From a virus, in the IMG/VR virus record IMGVR_UViG_3300017963_000635, positions 1 through 28,922 of that record: a DNA stretch of 28,922 nucleotides, one strand, 5' to 3'. Below the pieces are notes generated by a model that saw only the letters and a program-made list of their open reading frames with translations, was not told where the DNA came from and did not search any database. Positions within the stretch are counted from its first letter, which is position 1; each line of letters begins with the position of its first letter. Shown here piece by piece: positions 20,526-27,798 of the stretch. The translations under genes were made by a program, and so were the position numbers.

Positions 20526-20791
20526 TGCCTGATGTTGAGCCAACCAGTAGAATCTCTTCAATAGAGAATATTGATCAGAAAGAGCTGGCAAGGCAGATAG
20601 ATAAAAACTATGAGAAGCTTGCAAATGGAATAAACACAAAGGCAGATGTTGTAGTTAGAGATGTAAACCCAGCAGCAAGCGACTTTCAATACAGTATTGG
20701 AACAACCTGGGTTAATGAATCTGCAAATACAGCTTACATTCTGACGTCAAGGTTAACAAGCAGTACCGTCACATGGACGTTGATAACGTAG
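20525..20791 (+). CDS. Small virion protein with IGTTW module
   Basis: An 88-residue protein: a helical start (SIENIDQKELARQIDKNYEK) and then DFQYSIGTTWVNESANTAYI and LTSSTVTWTLIT. The second half is a stand-alone copy of the IG-x-x-W...Y-x-L-T...W-T module that also begins both tail fibres downstream (25160 and 27798). The ATG shares its A with the previous stop, and GGGGGG lies about 9 bases upstream. It probably belongs to the tail or fibre-attachment complex, and the shared module suggests a common interaction surface. Confidence 0.65.
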   Translation: MPDVEPTSRISSIENIDQKELARQIDKNYEKLANGINTKADVVVRDVNPAASDFQYSIGTTWVNESANTAYILTSRLTSSTVTWTLIT

Positions 20792-20802
20792 AGAGGTAAA
20801 AC

Positions 20803-21336
20803 ATGGCTAATTTTTTTTCTAAGCTTTTTAAAAGTAAGCCGGCAAGGACTCGAGAGATCGATCCAATGTCGGATACTCAGAGAGCTTTCTTTGAGATGAT
20901 TCAACAAGGGATATCTGGTCAAGGTCCATTAGCGGGGGCTATTGGTGGTTTTAATCCAGAAGAAATCGCTCAATTTTTTCAAACAGGGGTTGCAGAACCA
21001 GCTAGAAAACAGTTCTTTGAGAGAACAGCTCCTGGCCTGCAGCAAAGAGCCGCTGCATCTGGTCTTTCAAGGTCTTCTGGTCTTCAGAGAATGATTGAAG
21101 AGCAGCAGGGAGATCTAGAGGGACAGCTTTCAGCTTTGCTTGCACAACAACAGATGGGAGCAAGAGAGTCTGCTTTAGAGAGACAGTTGAGAGCTGCTGG
21201 AATTGGAACAAGCGCCCCTCAGAATCAGGTTGGTATTATTCCTGGAAGGCAAAGTATTATGGAGGGAATTCTTCAAGGAGCCTCATCAGAAATTGGTAAA
21301 GCTGCTGGTTCTGGTTTGGCTGGATTTTTTAGATAG
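20803..21336 (+). CDS. Putative DNA-ejection (internal virion) protein
   Basis: A 177-residue, helical, Gln/Ala-rich protein: MANFFSKLFKSKPARTREID, then FNPEEIAQFFQTGVAEPARK and APGLQQRAAASGLSRSSGLQ, LEGQLSALLAQQQMG. This composition, the F-x-x-G-V-x-x-P-A-x-x-x-F pattern and a small hydrophobic Gly-rich C-terminus (AAGSGLAGFF) are typical of short-tailed phage ejection proteins of the P22 gp7 sort, which leave the head with the DNA. GAGAGG precedes the ATG. It is the first of three consecutive genes of this kind. Role is inferred from composition and position. Confidence 0.65.
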   Translation: MANFFSKLFKSKPARTREIDPMSDTQRAFFEMIQQGISGQGPLAGAIGGFNPEEIAQFFQTGVAEPARKQFFERTAPGLQQRAAASGLSRSSGLQRMIEEQQGDLEGQLSALLAQQQMGARESALERQLRAAGIGTSAPQNQVGIIPGRQSIMEGILQGASSEIGKAAGSGLAGFFR

Positions 21337-21346
21337 GAGAAAAAAA

Positions 21347-22456
21347 ATGGTTTTTGTATTTCCAGAAGAAAGACCTTCATTGATTGGTCAGGCTTTAGGT
21401 CAGGGGCTTTCTGGTGGTTTTAGAGAGAGATTAGGGTCAGATCGCCTTAAAGGTATTATTGGGGGTGATCAGACTCTTGACGAGCAAATGGCTTCGATTT
21501 TAGGCTCATCAACAATACTCCCTGAACAAAAGCAGCAGGCTTTACAATCTCTTCAACAGAGGCAGCAAACAAGACAACAAGAACAAAAACAACTTCTTGA
21601 TTTAATTAAGGAAAGAAGAAGGCAAGATGTTTTGAGTAGATTTGGTCTGATTCCTGATTCTGTTCAAGATGGTCAAAAGTCTGTTAGTGATGGTGATTTA
21701 AGCGATCAACAGATATTAGCTCTTGCAACACAAGATCCTCAATTAGCTCGAGTAGCCCAACAACAAAGAAAACAAAGACAGCAATCGTTTAGTGATGAAG
21801 CAAAAAGACACGCACCAGTTGTTAATGAGTTTTTTAAAGAGGCTGACAAACGAGGTCAAGAGTTAATACGGAAAAGAGGACTTTTAGATCTTCAAGAAGA
21901 TGCAATAAGAAATAACAATCTTGGTTTCTTCTCATTAAACAACCTTGCTGAATTAACAGGTATTGAGGGGCTTCGTGATCCTGGTGGAGCTTTATTTAAT
22001 TTTGCTGCTAAGGAATTCTTATTGTCTAACATATCACGCGCTGGCCCAAGACCTAACCAATGGATTGAACAACAGATTTCCAAGTCATTAGCAAAACAAG
22101 GAAGGTCAAGAGAGGCTAACTTATCTGTTGTTGCTTCTCAGAAGGCAGATCTAGATGTTGCAGAAGAAGAAGAAAAGATTATATCTGATATTGAAAGAGA
22201 ACATGAACAAAAATTTGGTTTTGTAAAAAGATCTATAGGTAGGGAAGTTCGTCAAAAATTAAAGAAATTTGCTACTAGAAGACAAAATATTTTAGAGCAT
22301 GAGTTGAGGGAAATTAACAATGAGTTTAGTACTGGAAAAGTTCCAAAAGGAACCCCATTAGGCCCAAATAAGGTTAATTGGTATCTAGATAAAGCTAAAG
22401 GAAATGTTAAAAAAGCAAGGCAAATGGCCATAAAAGATGGTCATTCAATCTCATAG
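21347..22456 (+). CDS. Putative ejection protein, Gln-rich coiled coil
   Basis: A 369-residue protein: MVFVFPEERPSLIGQALGQG, LSGGFRERLGSDRLKGIIGG, then a run of Gln/Arg (LQQRQQTRQQEQKQLLDLIK) and long coiled coils (VAEEEEKIISDIEREHEQKF). The ATG at 21347 has TAGGAG 6 bases upstream, immediately behind the previous stop. The frame is open further upstream to 21203, but that stretch overlaps the previous gene and reads as shadow. Long helical proteins of this kind, in this position, form the trans-envelope channel for DNA entry in short-tailed phages. No enzymatic motif is visible. Confidence 0.6.
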   Translation: MVFVFPEERPSLIGQALGQGLSGGFRERLGSDRLKGIIGGDQTLDEQMASILGSSTILPEQKQQALQSLQQRQQTRQQEQKQLLDLIKERRRQDVLSRFGLIPDSVQDGQKSVSDGDLSDQQILALATQDPQLARVAQQQRKQRQQSFSDEAKRHAPVVNEFFKEADKRGQELIRKRGLLDLQEDAIRNNNLGFFSLNNLAELTGIEGLRDPGGALFNFAAKEFLLSNISRAGPRPNQWIEQQISKSLAKQGRSREANLSVVASQKADLDVAEEEEKIISDIEREHEQKFGFVKRSIGREVRQKLKKFATRRQNILEHELREINNEFSTGKVPKGTPLGPNKVNWYLDKAKGNVKKARQMAIKDGHSIS

Positions 22457-22466
22457 AGAGGAAAAA

Positions 22467-23750
22467 ATGCAGCCAGATTTATTTGATACAGTAGCAGAAG
22501 AAAGAAAAGATATATTTGATAAGGTAGCTGAAGAGCGCGCTCTTGAACAACAGAAACCTGGGATTTTTAAAGAATCTTTACGTCATGTTGCAAGAACTGG
22601 GTCTCGCATTGCTGAATCAATAGCTGGTTTTCCTGGAGATATGGCTCAATTAGCTAAGTTTATAGGTGAAAAGTCTCCTAAATTTCTTCAAAAGGATCCA
22701 AACTTCATTCAAAGATTTGGCCAAAAAGTTGTAGAGAGAATTCCAACTTCTGATGAATTAGCAAAATTTATGGGAGATATTACCGGAGGTTTTACAGACC
22801 CACAAAGTGCAACAGAAGAATTTTCAGATAGTGTTGCTGGATTAGCTTCTATTCTTGCTTTTGGAAAAGATCCAACAAAAATAAGAAATTTATTGAAACC
22901 TATAGGAAAAGCTTTTACTGCTAAAGGAGTAGCTAAAGGTGTTGAATCTCTTGGAGGGGGAGAAAAAGCTCAAGCAACTGCAGAGTTGGGAACTCTTTTT
23001 TTAATGGAGTTAGTAGATCCAAAAATGACCAATAGATTTATAAGTGATAAGTATAATCGCGCAAGGAGTTTTATCCCTGATGGAACAATGCTTGATACAA
23101 CTGGATTGACAAAAGAGCTTGAAAATTTAGAAAAAACTCTATCAAAAGGTTTGACTACATCTACAAAAGCAGAAGTTAAAAATGTTGTGTCGGAGGCAAG
23201 AGCAAAAGTCTCTGGCGGAGCTTTTCCAGCAGAAGAAATGGTTGATTTCTTTCATGATATAAATGAAAGAATGACTGCTAGGAAACTTTATACTGATTTA
23301 TCTAAATCTGAAAGAAAAAATTTAAAATTTAGATTTGAAAAGTTTAAAAATATTATCGGTAATGAAATAGAGAAATATGGAAAATCTAACCCTAAATTTT
23401 TTAATGAATGGAAAGAAGCAAATGCAGCGTTTTCTACTGTTCAAAACAGTAAAAAAGTTTCTAGGTTCTTAGAAAGAAATATTGGTAGTTTACCAAATAG
23501 AGTTGTTCAGGGAGCTGCTATTGAGACTCTTCTTGGTTTTCCAACAGCCGCCGCAGGAACTGTTGCGTCTTTAGGTTTGTTAAAGTCTGGTGAGCTTATG
23601 TATAGAATTGCCACTAGTAAAACAATGGCGAAACTTTATGCGACAGCTGTTAAATCTGCTGCCGAAGAAAATTTGCCAGCAACAATAAAAGCGTTAACAA
23701 AACTTGAGGATGAAATGCAAAAATCACTCATCAGTGATAAAGCTAAATAA
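22467..23750 (+). CDS. Putative ejection protein with hydrophobic segments
   Basis: A 427-residue protein beginning MQPDLFDTVAEERKDIFDKV and containing VARTGSRIAESIAGFPGDMA, a helical middle, and two hydrophobic stretches near the end (AAIETLLGFPTAAAGTVASL and nearby). The ATG at 22467 has AGAGAGG 5 bases upstream. An upstream in-frame ATG at 22437 lies inside the previous gene. The two VAEER repeats near the start are notable. Its amphipathic and hydrophobic parts fit a protein that enters the host envelope with the DNA. This is the last gene of the long rightward structural operon before the leftward P63C cassette. Confidence 0.6.
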   Translation: MQPDLFDTVAEERKDIFDKVAEERALEQQKPGIFKESLRHVARTGSRIAESIAGFPGDMAQLAKFIGEKSPKFLQKDPNFIQRFGQKVVERIPTSDELAKFMGDITGGFTDPQSATEEFSDSVAGLASILAFGKDPTKIRNLLKPIGKAFTAKGVAKGVESLGGGEKAQATAELGTLFLMELVDPKMTNRFISDKYNRARSFIPDGTMLDTTGLTKELENLEKTLSKGLTTSTKAEVKNVVSEARAKVSGGAFPAEEMVDFFHDINERMTARKLYTDLSKSERKNLKFRFEKFKNIIGNEIEKYGKSNPKFFNEWKEANAAFSTVQNSKKVSRFLERNIGSLPNRVVQGAAIETLLGFPTAAAGTVASLGLLKSGELMYRIATSKTMAKLYATAVKSAAEENLPATIKALTKLEDEMQKSLISDKAK

Positions 23751-23783
23751 TAAAACTAGAAAAATTAAAAATATAGCAATCAA

Positions 23784-23811
23784 AAACAAAACAACCTCCT
23801 TGTTATTGTTT
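23784..23811. terminator. AT-rich hairpin between converging operons
   Basis: AAACAA plus AACAA (23784-23794) pairs with TTGTT and TTGTTT (23800-23811) with a single bulged A; the loop is CCTCC. It lies 33 bases after the last rightward ejection gene and 31 bases before the end of the leftward small membrane gene, where a two-way terminator is expected. The all-AT stem makes it weak. On the minus strand the loop reads GGAGG. Confidence 0.4.
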
Positions 23812-23841
23812 AATTATATAGTTTAATTAGTTAAATGTCAA

Positions 23842-24024
23842 TTATTTGTTTTTATCTTTATCTATTATTATGTTAATTTTATCTTCAAGCATTGAAATAT
23901 AGTTTAAAATACTTGAAATATATTCATCTTTTTTGTGGTCAAGCTTCTTTTTTATATACAACAACATTATTGTAAAAGTTAATACTATTAAAACATTACA
24001 TGCGGTTAAAAAAATATACATCAT
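23842..24024 (-). CDS. Small single-pass membrane protein
   Basis: A 60-residue ORF: MMYIFLTACNVLIVLTFTIM then LLYIKKKLDHKKDEY, one strongly hydrophobic segment (about residues 2-23) followed by positive charges and an amphipathic tail. The charge layout places the C-terminus in the cytoplasm. It follows the P63C gene by 10 bases on the same strand with only a weak ribosome site, so it is probably translated by coupling. Size and topology would suit a one-segment holin or an envelope-associated effector, but no lysis genes are nearby. Confidence 0.55.
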   Translation of the reverse strand: MMYIFLTACNVLIVLTFTIMLLYIKKKLDHKKDEYISSILNYISMLEDKINIIIDKDKNK

Positions 24025-24034
24025 ATTTCAAAAG

Positions 24035-24886
24035 TTATTCTTCTTCTATCTCACTGGTTTTTTCGTAATATTTTTGAAACTCTTCTCTGTTTTTAGCTAT
24101 TTTCATTAATGTTGTTACCTTAATCAACTGTCTGTCTAGAGCTTTTATTCCACAATCTTCATTTAAATGTTGATGATGTGTGTTTTTTCTATATCCAAGT
24201 TCTGTTTTAGGGTTTAGTCTTTCTAGCTCTTGAAGAACTCCTGGAGCAAGTTCTTTGTAGACATATCTTTTTATGAAATTTCCAATATGAGATGGACACA
24301 TTTTATCTTCTGGCCAACTATACATTCTCTTGTATGATTTAAAAAAAACATCTGGAAATCTTTTTGTCCATGGTAGGAGTTCTTCAGAAATGTATTTTGA
24401 TAGAATTTTTTGAAGAGCCTCTCTTTCTCTGTCTTCTTGATATCCAGACGCCTCGTCTACTAACGCAACTATTCCTGTAACTGCTAGCGCACGAATTAAT
24501 ATATCACATTGAGCTGCGACATGTTGTTGGTTGTGTGGAAGTTTTCCAGCATCTCTAGCTTTGAGGTAAACTTCACAAACTTCAGGAAGTAAGGTTGCTT
24601 TATATCCTTTGGAAATCTGTCCAGTAACAGATTTGAAAACAATAGGACAGCTCTCACCTATTAACTTATTTGTAATAAATGGTTTAAGTGATAGTGAACG
24701 TAGAAAAGGTGGTAAGTGCTCTACACTTGGAGAGTGTTTACCAGAGGGAACAGATTTTCCTAGTGCTTTTTGCATTGACATTCTACTTATTACTCTTGTG
24801 CCATCTTCTAAAACAGCACAAAAAATTTCCTTATTTCCTATTGTTAGAGTACCGATATGTGTAGCTTTTGGAATTTTCTTAGTCAT
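24035..24886 (-). CDS. P63C-domain protein
   Basis: A 283-residue protein. The N-terminal third (THIGTLTIGNKEIFCAVLED then GTRVISRMSMQKALGKS) is followed by YLKARDAGKLPHNQQHVAAQ. The C-terminal P63C domain has ALVDEASGYQEDRE, LLPWTKRFPDVFFKSYKRMY, LAPGVLQELERLNP and HHQHLNEDCGIKALDRQL. The P63C domain is known from phage transcription-regulator-like proteins and from chromosomal genes, with no settled biochemical role. The gene overlaps the ribbon-helix-helix gene before it by 8 bases (coupled). The cassette runs against all flanking structural genes, which marks it as a later arrival or a lysogeny-expressed unit. AGAGGAAAT precedes the ATG by about 7 bases. Confidence 0.85.
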   Translation of the reverse strand: MTKKIPKATHIGTLTIGNKEIFCAVLEDGTRVISRMSMQKALGKSVPSGKHSPSVEHLPPFLRSLSLKPFITNKLIGESCPIVFKSVTGQISKGYKATLLPEVCEVYLKARDAGKLPHNQQHVAAQCDILIRALAVTGIVALVDEASGYQEDREREALQKILSKYISEELLPWTKRFPDVFFKSYKRMYSWPEDKMCPSHIGNFIKRYVYKELAPGVLQELERLNPKTELGYRKNTHHQHLNEDCGIKALDRQLIKVTTLMKIAKNREEFQKYYEKTSEIEEE

Positions 24887-25067
24887 TTTGATTTCCTCTA
24901 GGGATATTCAAATTTATTTGATCGTTTCGTACTCGCGTAGCGATAGTCTGAAGAACGTATTCAGACATGTTTATGCCAAGATATGAGGATGTGATTTTAA
25001 TTTGACGATGAAATTCTTCATCAATATTAATGTTTAACCGTTTAGGATTTTTTCTTTTTTTGTTCAT
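24879..25067 (-). CDS. Ribbon-helix-helix regulator of the P63C cassette
   Basis: A 62-residue ORF: KRLNINIDEEFHRQIKITSS then YLGINMSEYVLQTIATRV. The strand RLNINID, turn, helix and second helix beginning at MSEYVL are a standard ribbon-helix-helix fold. It lies first in the leftward cassette, overlaps the P63C gene by 8 bases, and faces a 14-bp palindrome (25071-25084) directly upstream, a likely operator for self-repression. The predicted -10 ends about 10 bases before the ATG and there is no ribosome-binding site, so the mRNA may be leaderless. It is clearly different from the other ribbon-helix-helix protein at 2186. Confidence 0.75.
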   Translation of the reverse strand: MNKKRKNPKRLNINIDEEFHRQIKITSSYLGINMSEYVLQTIATRVRNDQINLNIPRGNQND

Positions 25068-25070
25068 ACT

Positions 25071-25119
25071 TATATGATCATATATTTAGGTATTTTATTG
25101 CAACTTAAATATTTGATCA
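25071..25119 (-). promoter_or_regulatory. Promoter/operator region of the P63C cassette
   Basis: A 14-bp perfect palindrome centred on TGATCA at 25071-25084 contains the leftward -10 TATGAT (25082-25077). A second TGATCA lies at 25114-25119, 39 bases away centre to centre, and TTGCAA (25098-25103) is a possible -35 with a short 15-base spacer. A dimeric repressor such as the ribbon-helix-helix protein of this cassette could bind both sites. Confidence 0.45.
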
Positions 25120-25159
25120 TTAAATTAAATTTAAATTTGCTTAAACCTAGGGGGTGAAA

Positions 25160-27193
25160 ATGGCAAAAACAAAAAGAAGATCTTACGGTTTGGGGAGACC
25201 ATTAGATCGTTATAATCCTTTTCCTATAGAAGCAACTAGAGCTCCAACTACATCAGACGTTAATTATGACATTGGACAGACTTGGGTGAGAACAGATACA
25301 GACCAAGCATGGTTGCTGACATCTGTCTCAAGTGGTAGCGCCGCATGGACTTTAGCCGGGCCTGGAGCTTCGGATGTAGATACTCTAACTGGTGATTCAG
25401 GCGGAGCAATTTCTCCAGCAGCGGGTAATATTACCTTAGCAGGGGGAACAAATGTAACAAGTGCGGGTGCAGGATCAACGATTACTTTTAATCTTGATGC
25501 AGCAATCACGTTAGCAACATCTGTAACTTCACCTCTTTACACTGCTGCTGCAGGATCAGACCTTGATTTAACGGTTCCAGCGGGGCAAGATTGTGTTTTA
25601 AAACTCGGTGATGCTGCAGGAGCTAACAAGTTTTCTATCACAGATAGTGCAGACTCAGAGGTTTTTGCTGTAGATTCTACAGGAGCTCAAACATATGCAG
25701 GGATTACTGTTGCAGGAAACTTTGTGTCAAATGGTGGTACTGTAACACTTGGTTCTGACAATGCTGCAAATGCAATCATTGTTGGGGGTGGTACTACAGC
25801 AAGAGCAATTACAATTGGTCAGGATGCGGCAGCACATACCGTAGCTATTGGTCAAGCTGCTGCTGGTGCTATCACAATTGATACAGCTGCTGGTGTTTCT
25901 ATCGACTCTGCAACAGCTTCTAACTTTACTGTAACTGGAGCTGCAGACCTTACATTAGATTCTAGTGCCGGATCTGTAAATATTGCTGGTGGTGAAGCCG
26001 CTGCTGATGCTATTTCAATCCAAGCAGCTGCTGGTGGTGTTGATCTTGATGGAGCATTACAAGTTAATATTGCTTCTGCCCAAGCCGCAGCTGATGCAGT
26101 AAGAATTGATGCTTCTGATGCAAGTGGTGGTATTGATATCGATGATGGAGGTGGCGGAACTACAATTGACTCTGCTGGAGCTGTAAGTATCGACGCTGCA
26201 GCAGCCTCTAACTTCTCAGTTAGTGGAGCTGGAATCGATTTAACATTAGCTTCAGCAGCAGGTCGTGTTGTTGTTAATGGTGAGGAAGCGGCAACCGATG
26301 CAATTGCTCTTCAGTCTGCAGCTGGTGGTATTGATGTAAATGCAGCACTTGAGATTAACATCGACTCATCTGAGGCAGCTGTAGCAGATGCGATACGCAT
26401 TGTAGCCTCTGCAGCAGATGGTGGTATCGATATTGATGCAGGAACTGGCGGAATCGCGATTGACTCTACAGGAGCTCTATCTCTTGATGGTGCAGCAGCC
26501 TCTAACTTCTCAGTTAGTGGAGCTGGTATTGACCTTACTCTTGCATCTGCTGCAGGTCGTGTTGTTTTAAACGGAGAAGAAGCTGCAGATGACGCTGTAA
26601 GAATTCTTTCTGCTGCTGGAGGTCTTGATACAGATGTTGCATTACAACTAAGCCTTGTTTCTTCTGAAGCATCTGCAGACGCTGTTGTTATCAATGCATC
26701 TGCTGGCGGAATGGATATCACAGCTGCAACCAATGACTTGGATGTTACTGCAACTGCAGGAAGTGTTAATATCACAGCTGGTGAGGCTGCTGGTGATGCA
26801 ATTGTTATCAATGCAAGTAACGCTGCTGGAGGTATCGATCTTCAAGCTGGTACAGGAGCTGTAAGTTTCAACACAGGTATGGTAACGAATGTTGTTAACA
26901 AAGCTGCAGCTGATACGCCATATTCTGTACTTCTAACAGACTATGTTATCGCATGTGACACTGGAGCTGGTGTTCTTACCGTAACGCTTCCAGCGGCCCC
27001 GGAAACAGGTCGTGTGTACATTGTATGTGACGAAGGTGGTGCAGCAGGTGCAAACAACATTACAATCGGTGGTAATGGAAACAATATTTCTGCCGGAGGT
27101 TCTACAGCTGCATCAAAAGTAATCGACTCCAACTATGGAAGTATGTACCTTGTTTATACAGGAACAATATGGACTGGACTGGACGTCGCTTAA
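25160..27193 (+). CDS. Tail fibre built from repeated beta modules
   Basis: A 677-residue protein. Residues 1-25 are basic (MAKTKRRSYGLGRPLDRYN). Residues about 28-70 are the shared IG-x-TWV attachment-like module (SDVNYDIGQTWVRTDTDQAW, LLTSVSSGSAAWTL). From about 130 to 570 come Ala/Gly/Ser/Asp-rich repeats of about 98 residues (for example NFSVSGAGIDLTLASAAGRV), each made of short beta strands, as in trimeric beta-helical fibre shafts. The C-terminal domain (SVLLTDYVIACDTGAGVLTV, TLPAAPETGRVYIVCDEGG, NYGSMYLVYTGTIW) is a common phage fibre tip or chaperone-like domain. GGGGGTG lies 4 bases before the ATG at 25160. An ATG two codons upstream is less well placed. Confidence 0.8.
   Translation: MAKTKRRSYGLGRPLDRYNPFPIEATRAPTTSDVNYDIGQTWVRTDTDQAWLLTSVSSGSAAWTLAGPGASDVDTLTGDSGGAISPAAGNITLAGGTNVTSAGAGSTITFNLDAAITLATSVTSPLYTAAAGSDLDLTVPAGQDCVLKLGDAAGANKFSITDSADSEVFAVDSTGAQTYAGITVAGNFVSNGGTVTLGSDNAANAIIVGGGTTARAITIGQDAAAHTVAIGQAAAGAITIDTAAGVSIDSATASNFTVTGAADLTLDSSAGSVNIAGGEAAADAISIQAAAGGVDLDGALQVNIASAQAAADAVRIDASDASGGIDIDDGGGGTTIDSAGAVSIDAAAASNFSVSGAGIDLTLASAAGRVVVNGEEAATDAIALQSAAGGIDVNAALEINIDSSEAAVADAIRIVASAADGGIDIDAGTGGIAIDSTGALSLDGAAASNFSVSGAGIDLTLASAAGRVVLNGEEAADDAVRILSAAGGLDTDVALQLSLVSSEASADAVVINASAGGMDITAATNDLDVTATAGSVNITAGEAAGDAIVINASNAAGGIDLQAGTGAVSFNTGMVTNVVNKAAADTPYSVLLTDYVIACDTGAGVLTVTLPAAPETGRVYIVCDEGGAAGANNITIGGNGNNISAGGSTAASKVIDSNYGSMYLVYTGTIWTGLDVA
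26201..26794 (+). repeat. 294-bp tandem repeat inside the tail fibre gene
   Basis: The block starting GCAGCCTCTAACTTCTCAGT at 26201 recurs at 26495, identical over its first 32 bases and then diverging by silent and conservative changes. The period is 294 bases (98 codons). Weaker copies lie on both sides (about 25905 and 26745). Near-identity of the two central copies points to recent duplication or gene conversion. Confidence 0.7.
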
Positions 27194-27259
27194 TCTAAAG
27201 AATGGTCTTGCGGGATACCAAAAATTCCGCTTATTTCTAAATTAGAAAGGAAAATAGAA

Positions 27260-27427
27260 TTGGATTGGGCACAGGTGATTACGATAATTCTATCTTTGAC
27301 AGGAACGTTTTACTTCTTCTTTGGTCGTATGGATGGAGAGGTTAAAGCAATGAGGAAAGACCTAACAGATCAAGGAAAGAGAACAGATCGTTTATATGAG
27401 ATGTTCATTGATTTTCTAAAAAAATAA
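27260..27427 (+). CDS. Small membrane-anchored coiled-coil protein, UUG start
   Basis: A 55-residue ORF with TTG start at 27260 and AAAGGAAAA about 8 bases upstream. MDWAQVITIILSLTGTFYFF is an N-terminal membrane segment. The rest (EVKAMRKDLTDQGKRTDRLY then EMFIDFLKK) is an amphipathic coiled coil ending in the Y-x-M-F-x-x-[FL]-L pattern common in small phage membrane proteins of unknown role. It lies between the two fibre genes, where lysis or fibre-assembly helpers are often found. There is no ATG nearer the hydrophobic segment. Confidence 0.65.
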   Translation: MDWAQVITIILSLTGTFYFFFGRMDGEVKAMRKDLTDQGKRTDRLYEMFIDFLKK

Positions 27428-27448
27428 TGATATAAAAAAGGAATTGTT

Positions 27449-27580
27449 ATGCCTTTTAAGAGTTCTAGTCAAAGAAAATTTCTTTTTGCAAACAAACCAA
27501 AAATTGCAAAAAAATTTACTACTGAAACGCCTAAAGGTAAAAAATTACCAAAAAAAGTAAAAAAAAGAGGTAAAAGATGA
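27449..27580 (+). CDS. Conserved tiny basic phage protein (MPFKSxxQRKFLFAN type)
   Basis: A 43-residue ORF: MPFKSSSQRKFLFANKPKIA then KKFTTETPKGKKLPKKV and a Lys/Arg-only tail. The MPFKS-x-x-QR-[RK]-[YF]-L-[FY]-A-N...P-x-I-A-x-[KR] pattern recurs in many phages, with no known function. AAAAAGGAATTG precedes the ATG. Its stop overlaps the next start as ATGA. The high positive charge suggests binding to nucleic acid or to virion DNA. Confidence 0.75.
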   Translation: MPFKSSSQRKFLFANKPKIAKKFTTETPKGKKLPKKVKKRGKR

Positions 27581-27798
27581 CCTCACCTTCAGAAAGAGTT
27601 TCCCTAACAATGTATACATCGTCAGAAAGTCGTGACTTTTCTACGAAACGTCGTGGAATTGTCGAAAAGATTAAGATAAACACGTCAAAAAGAAGCTTTA
27701 GCGACAAAGATGTTGAGGAGATTTGTAGACGTGTTGAAGAGGCTTTTAAAAGGTCTGAACAAGCGCGTAGATTTGTTACATATCAGGGAGGGCAATAA
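27577..27798 (+). CDS. Small protein of unknown function
   Basis: A 73-residue ORF: MTSPSERVSLTMYTSSESRD, a basic middle (FSTKRRGIVEKIKINTSKRS), and a helix DVEEICRRVEEAFKRSEQ. GAGG lies about 8 bases before the ATG, inside the tail of the preceding gene. Start and stop overlap both neighbours (ATGA before, TAATG after), so the small genes between the fibres are a tightly coupled run. No family recognised. Confidence 0.6.
   Translation: MTSPSERVSLTMYTSSESRDFSTKRRGIVEKIKINTSKRSFSDKDVEEICRRVEEAFKRSEQARRFVTYQGGQ

Noticed and set aside
26311-26811. Leftward 166-codon frame inside the tail fibre gene, plus other leftward and rightward frames in the same repeats
   Set aside because: Ala/Ser/Pro/Thr-only composition mirrors the repeats of the fibre on the other strand; there is no ribosome site, and the fibre frame is clearly coding.
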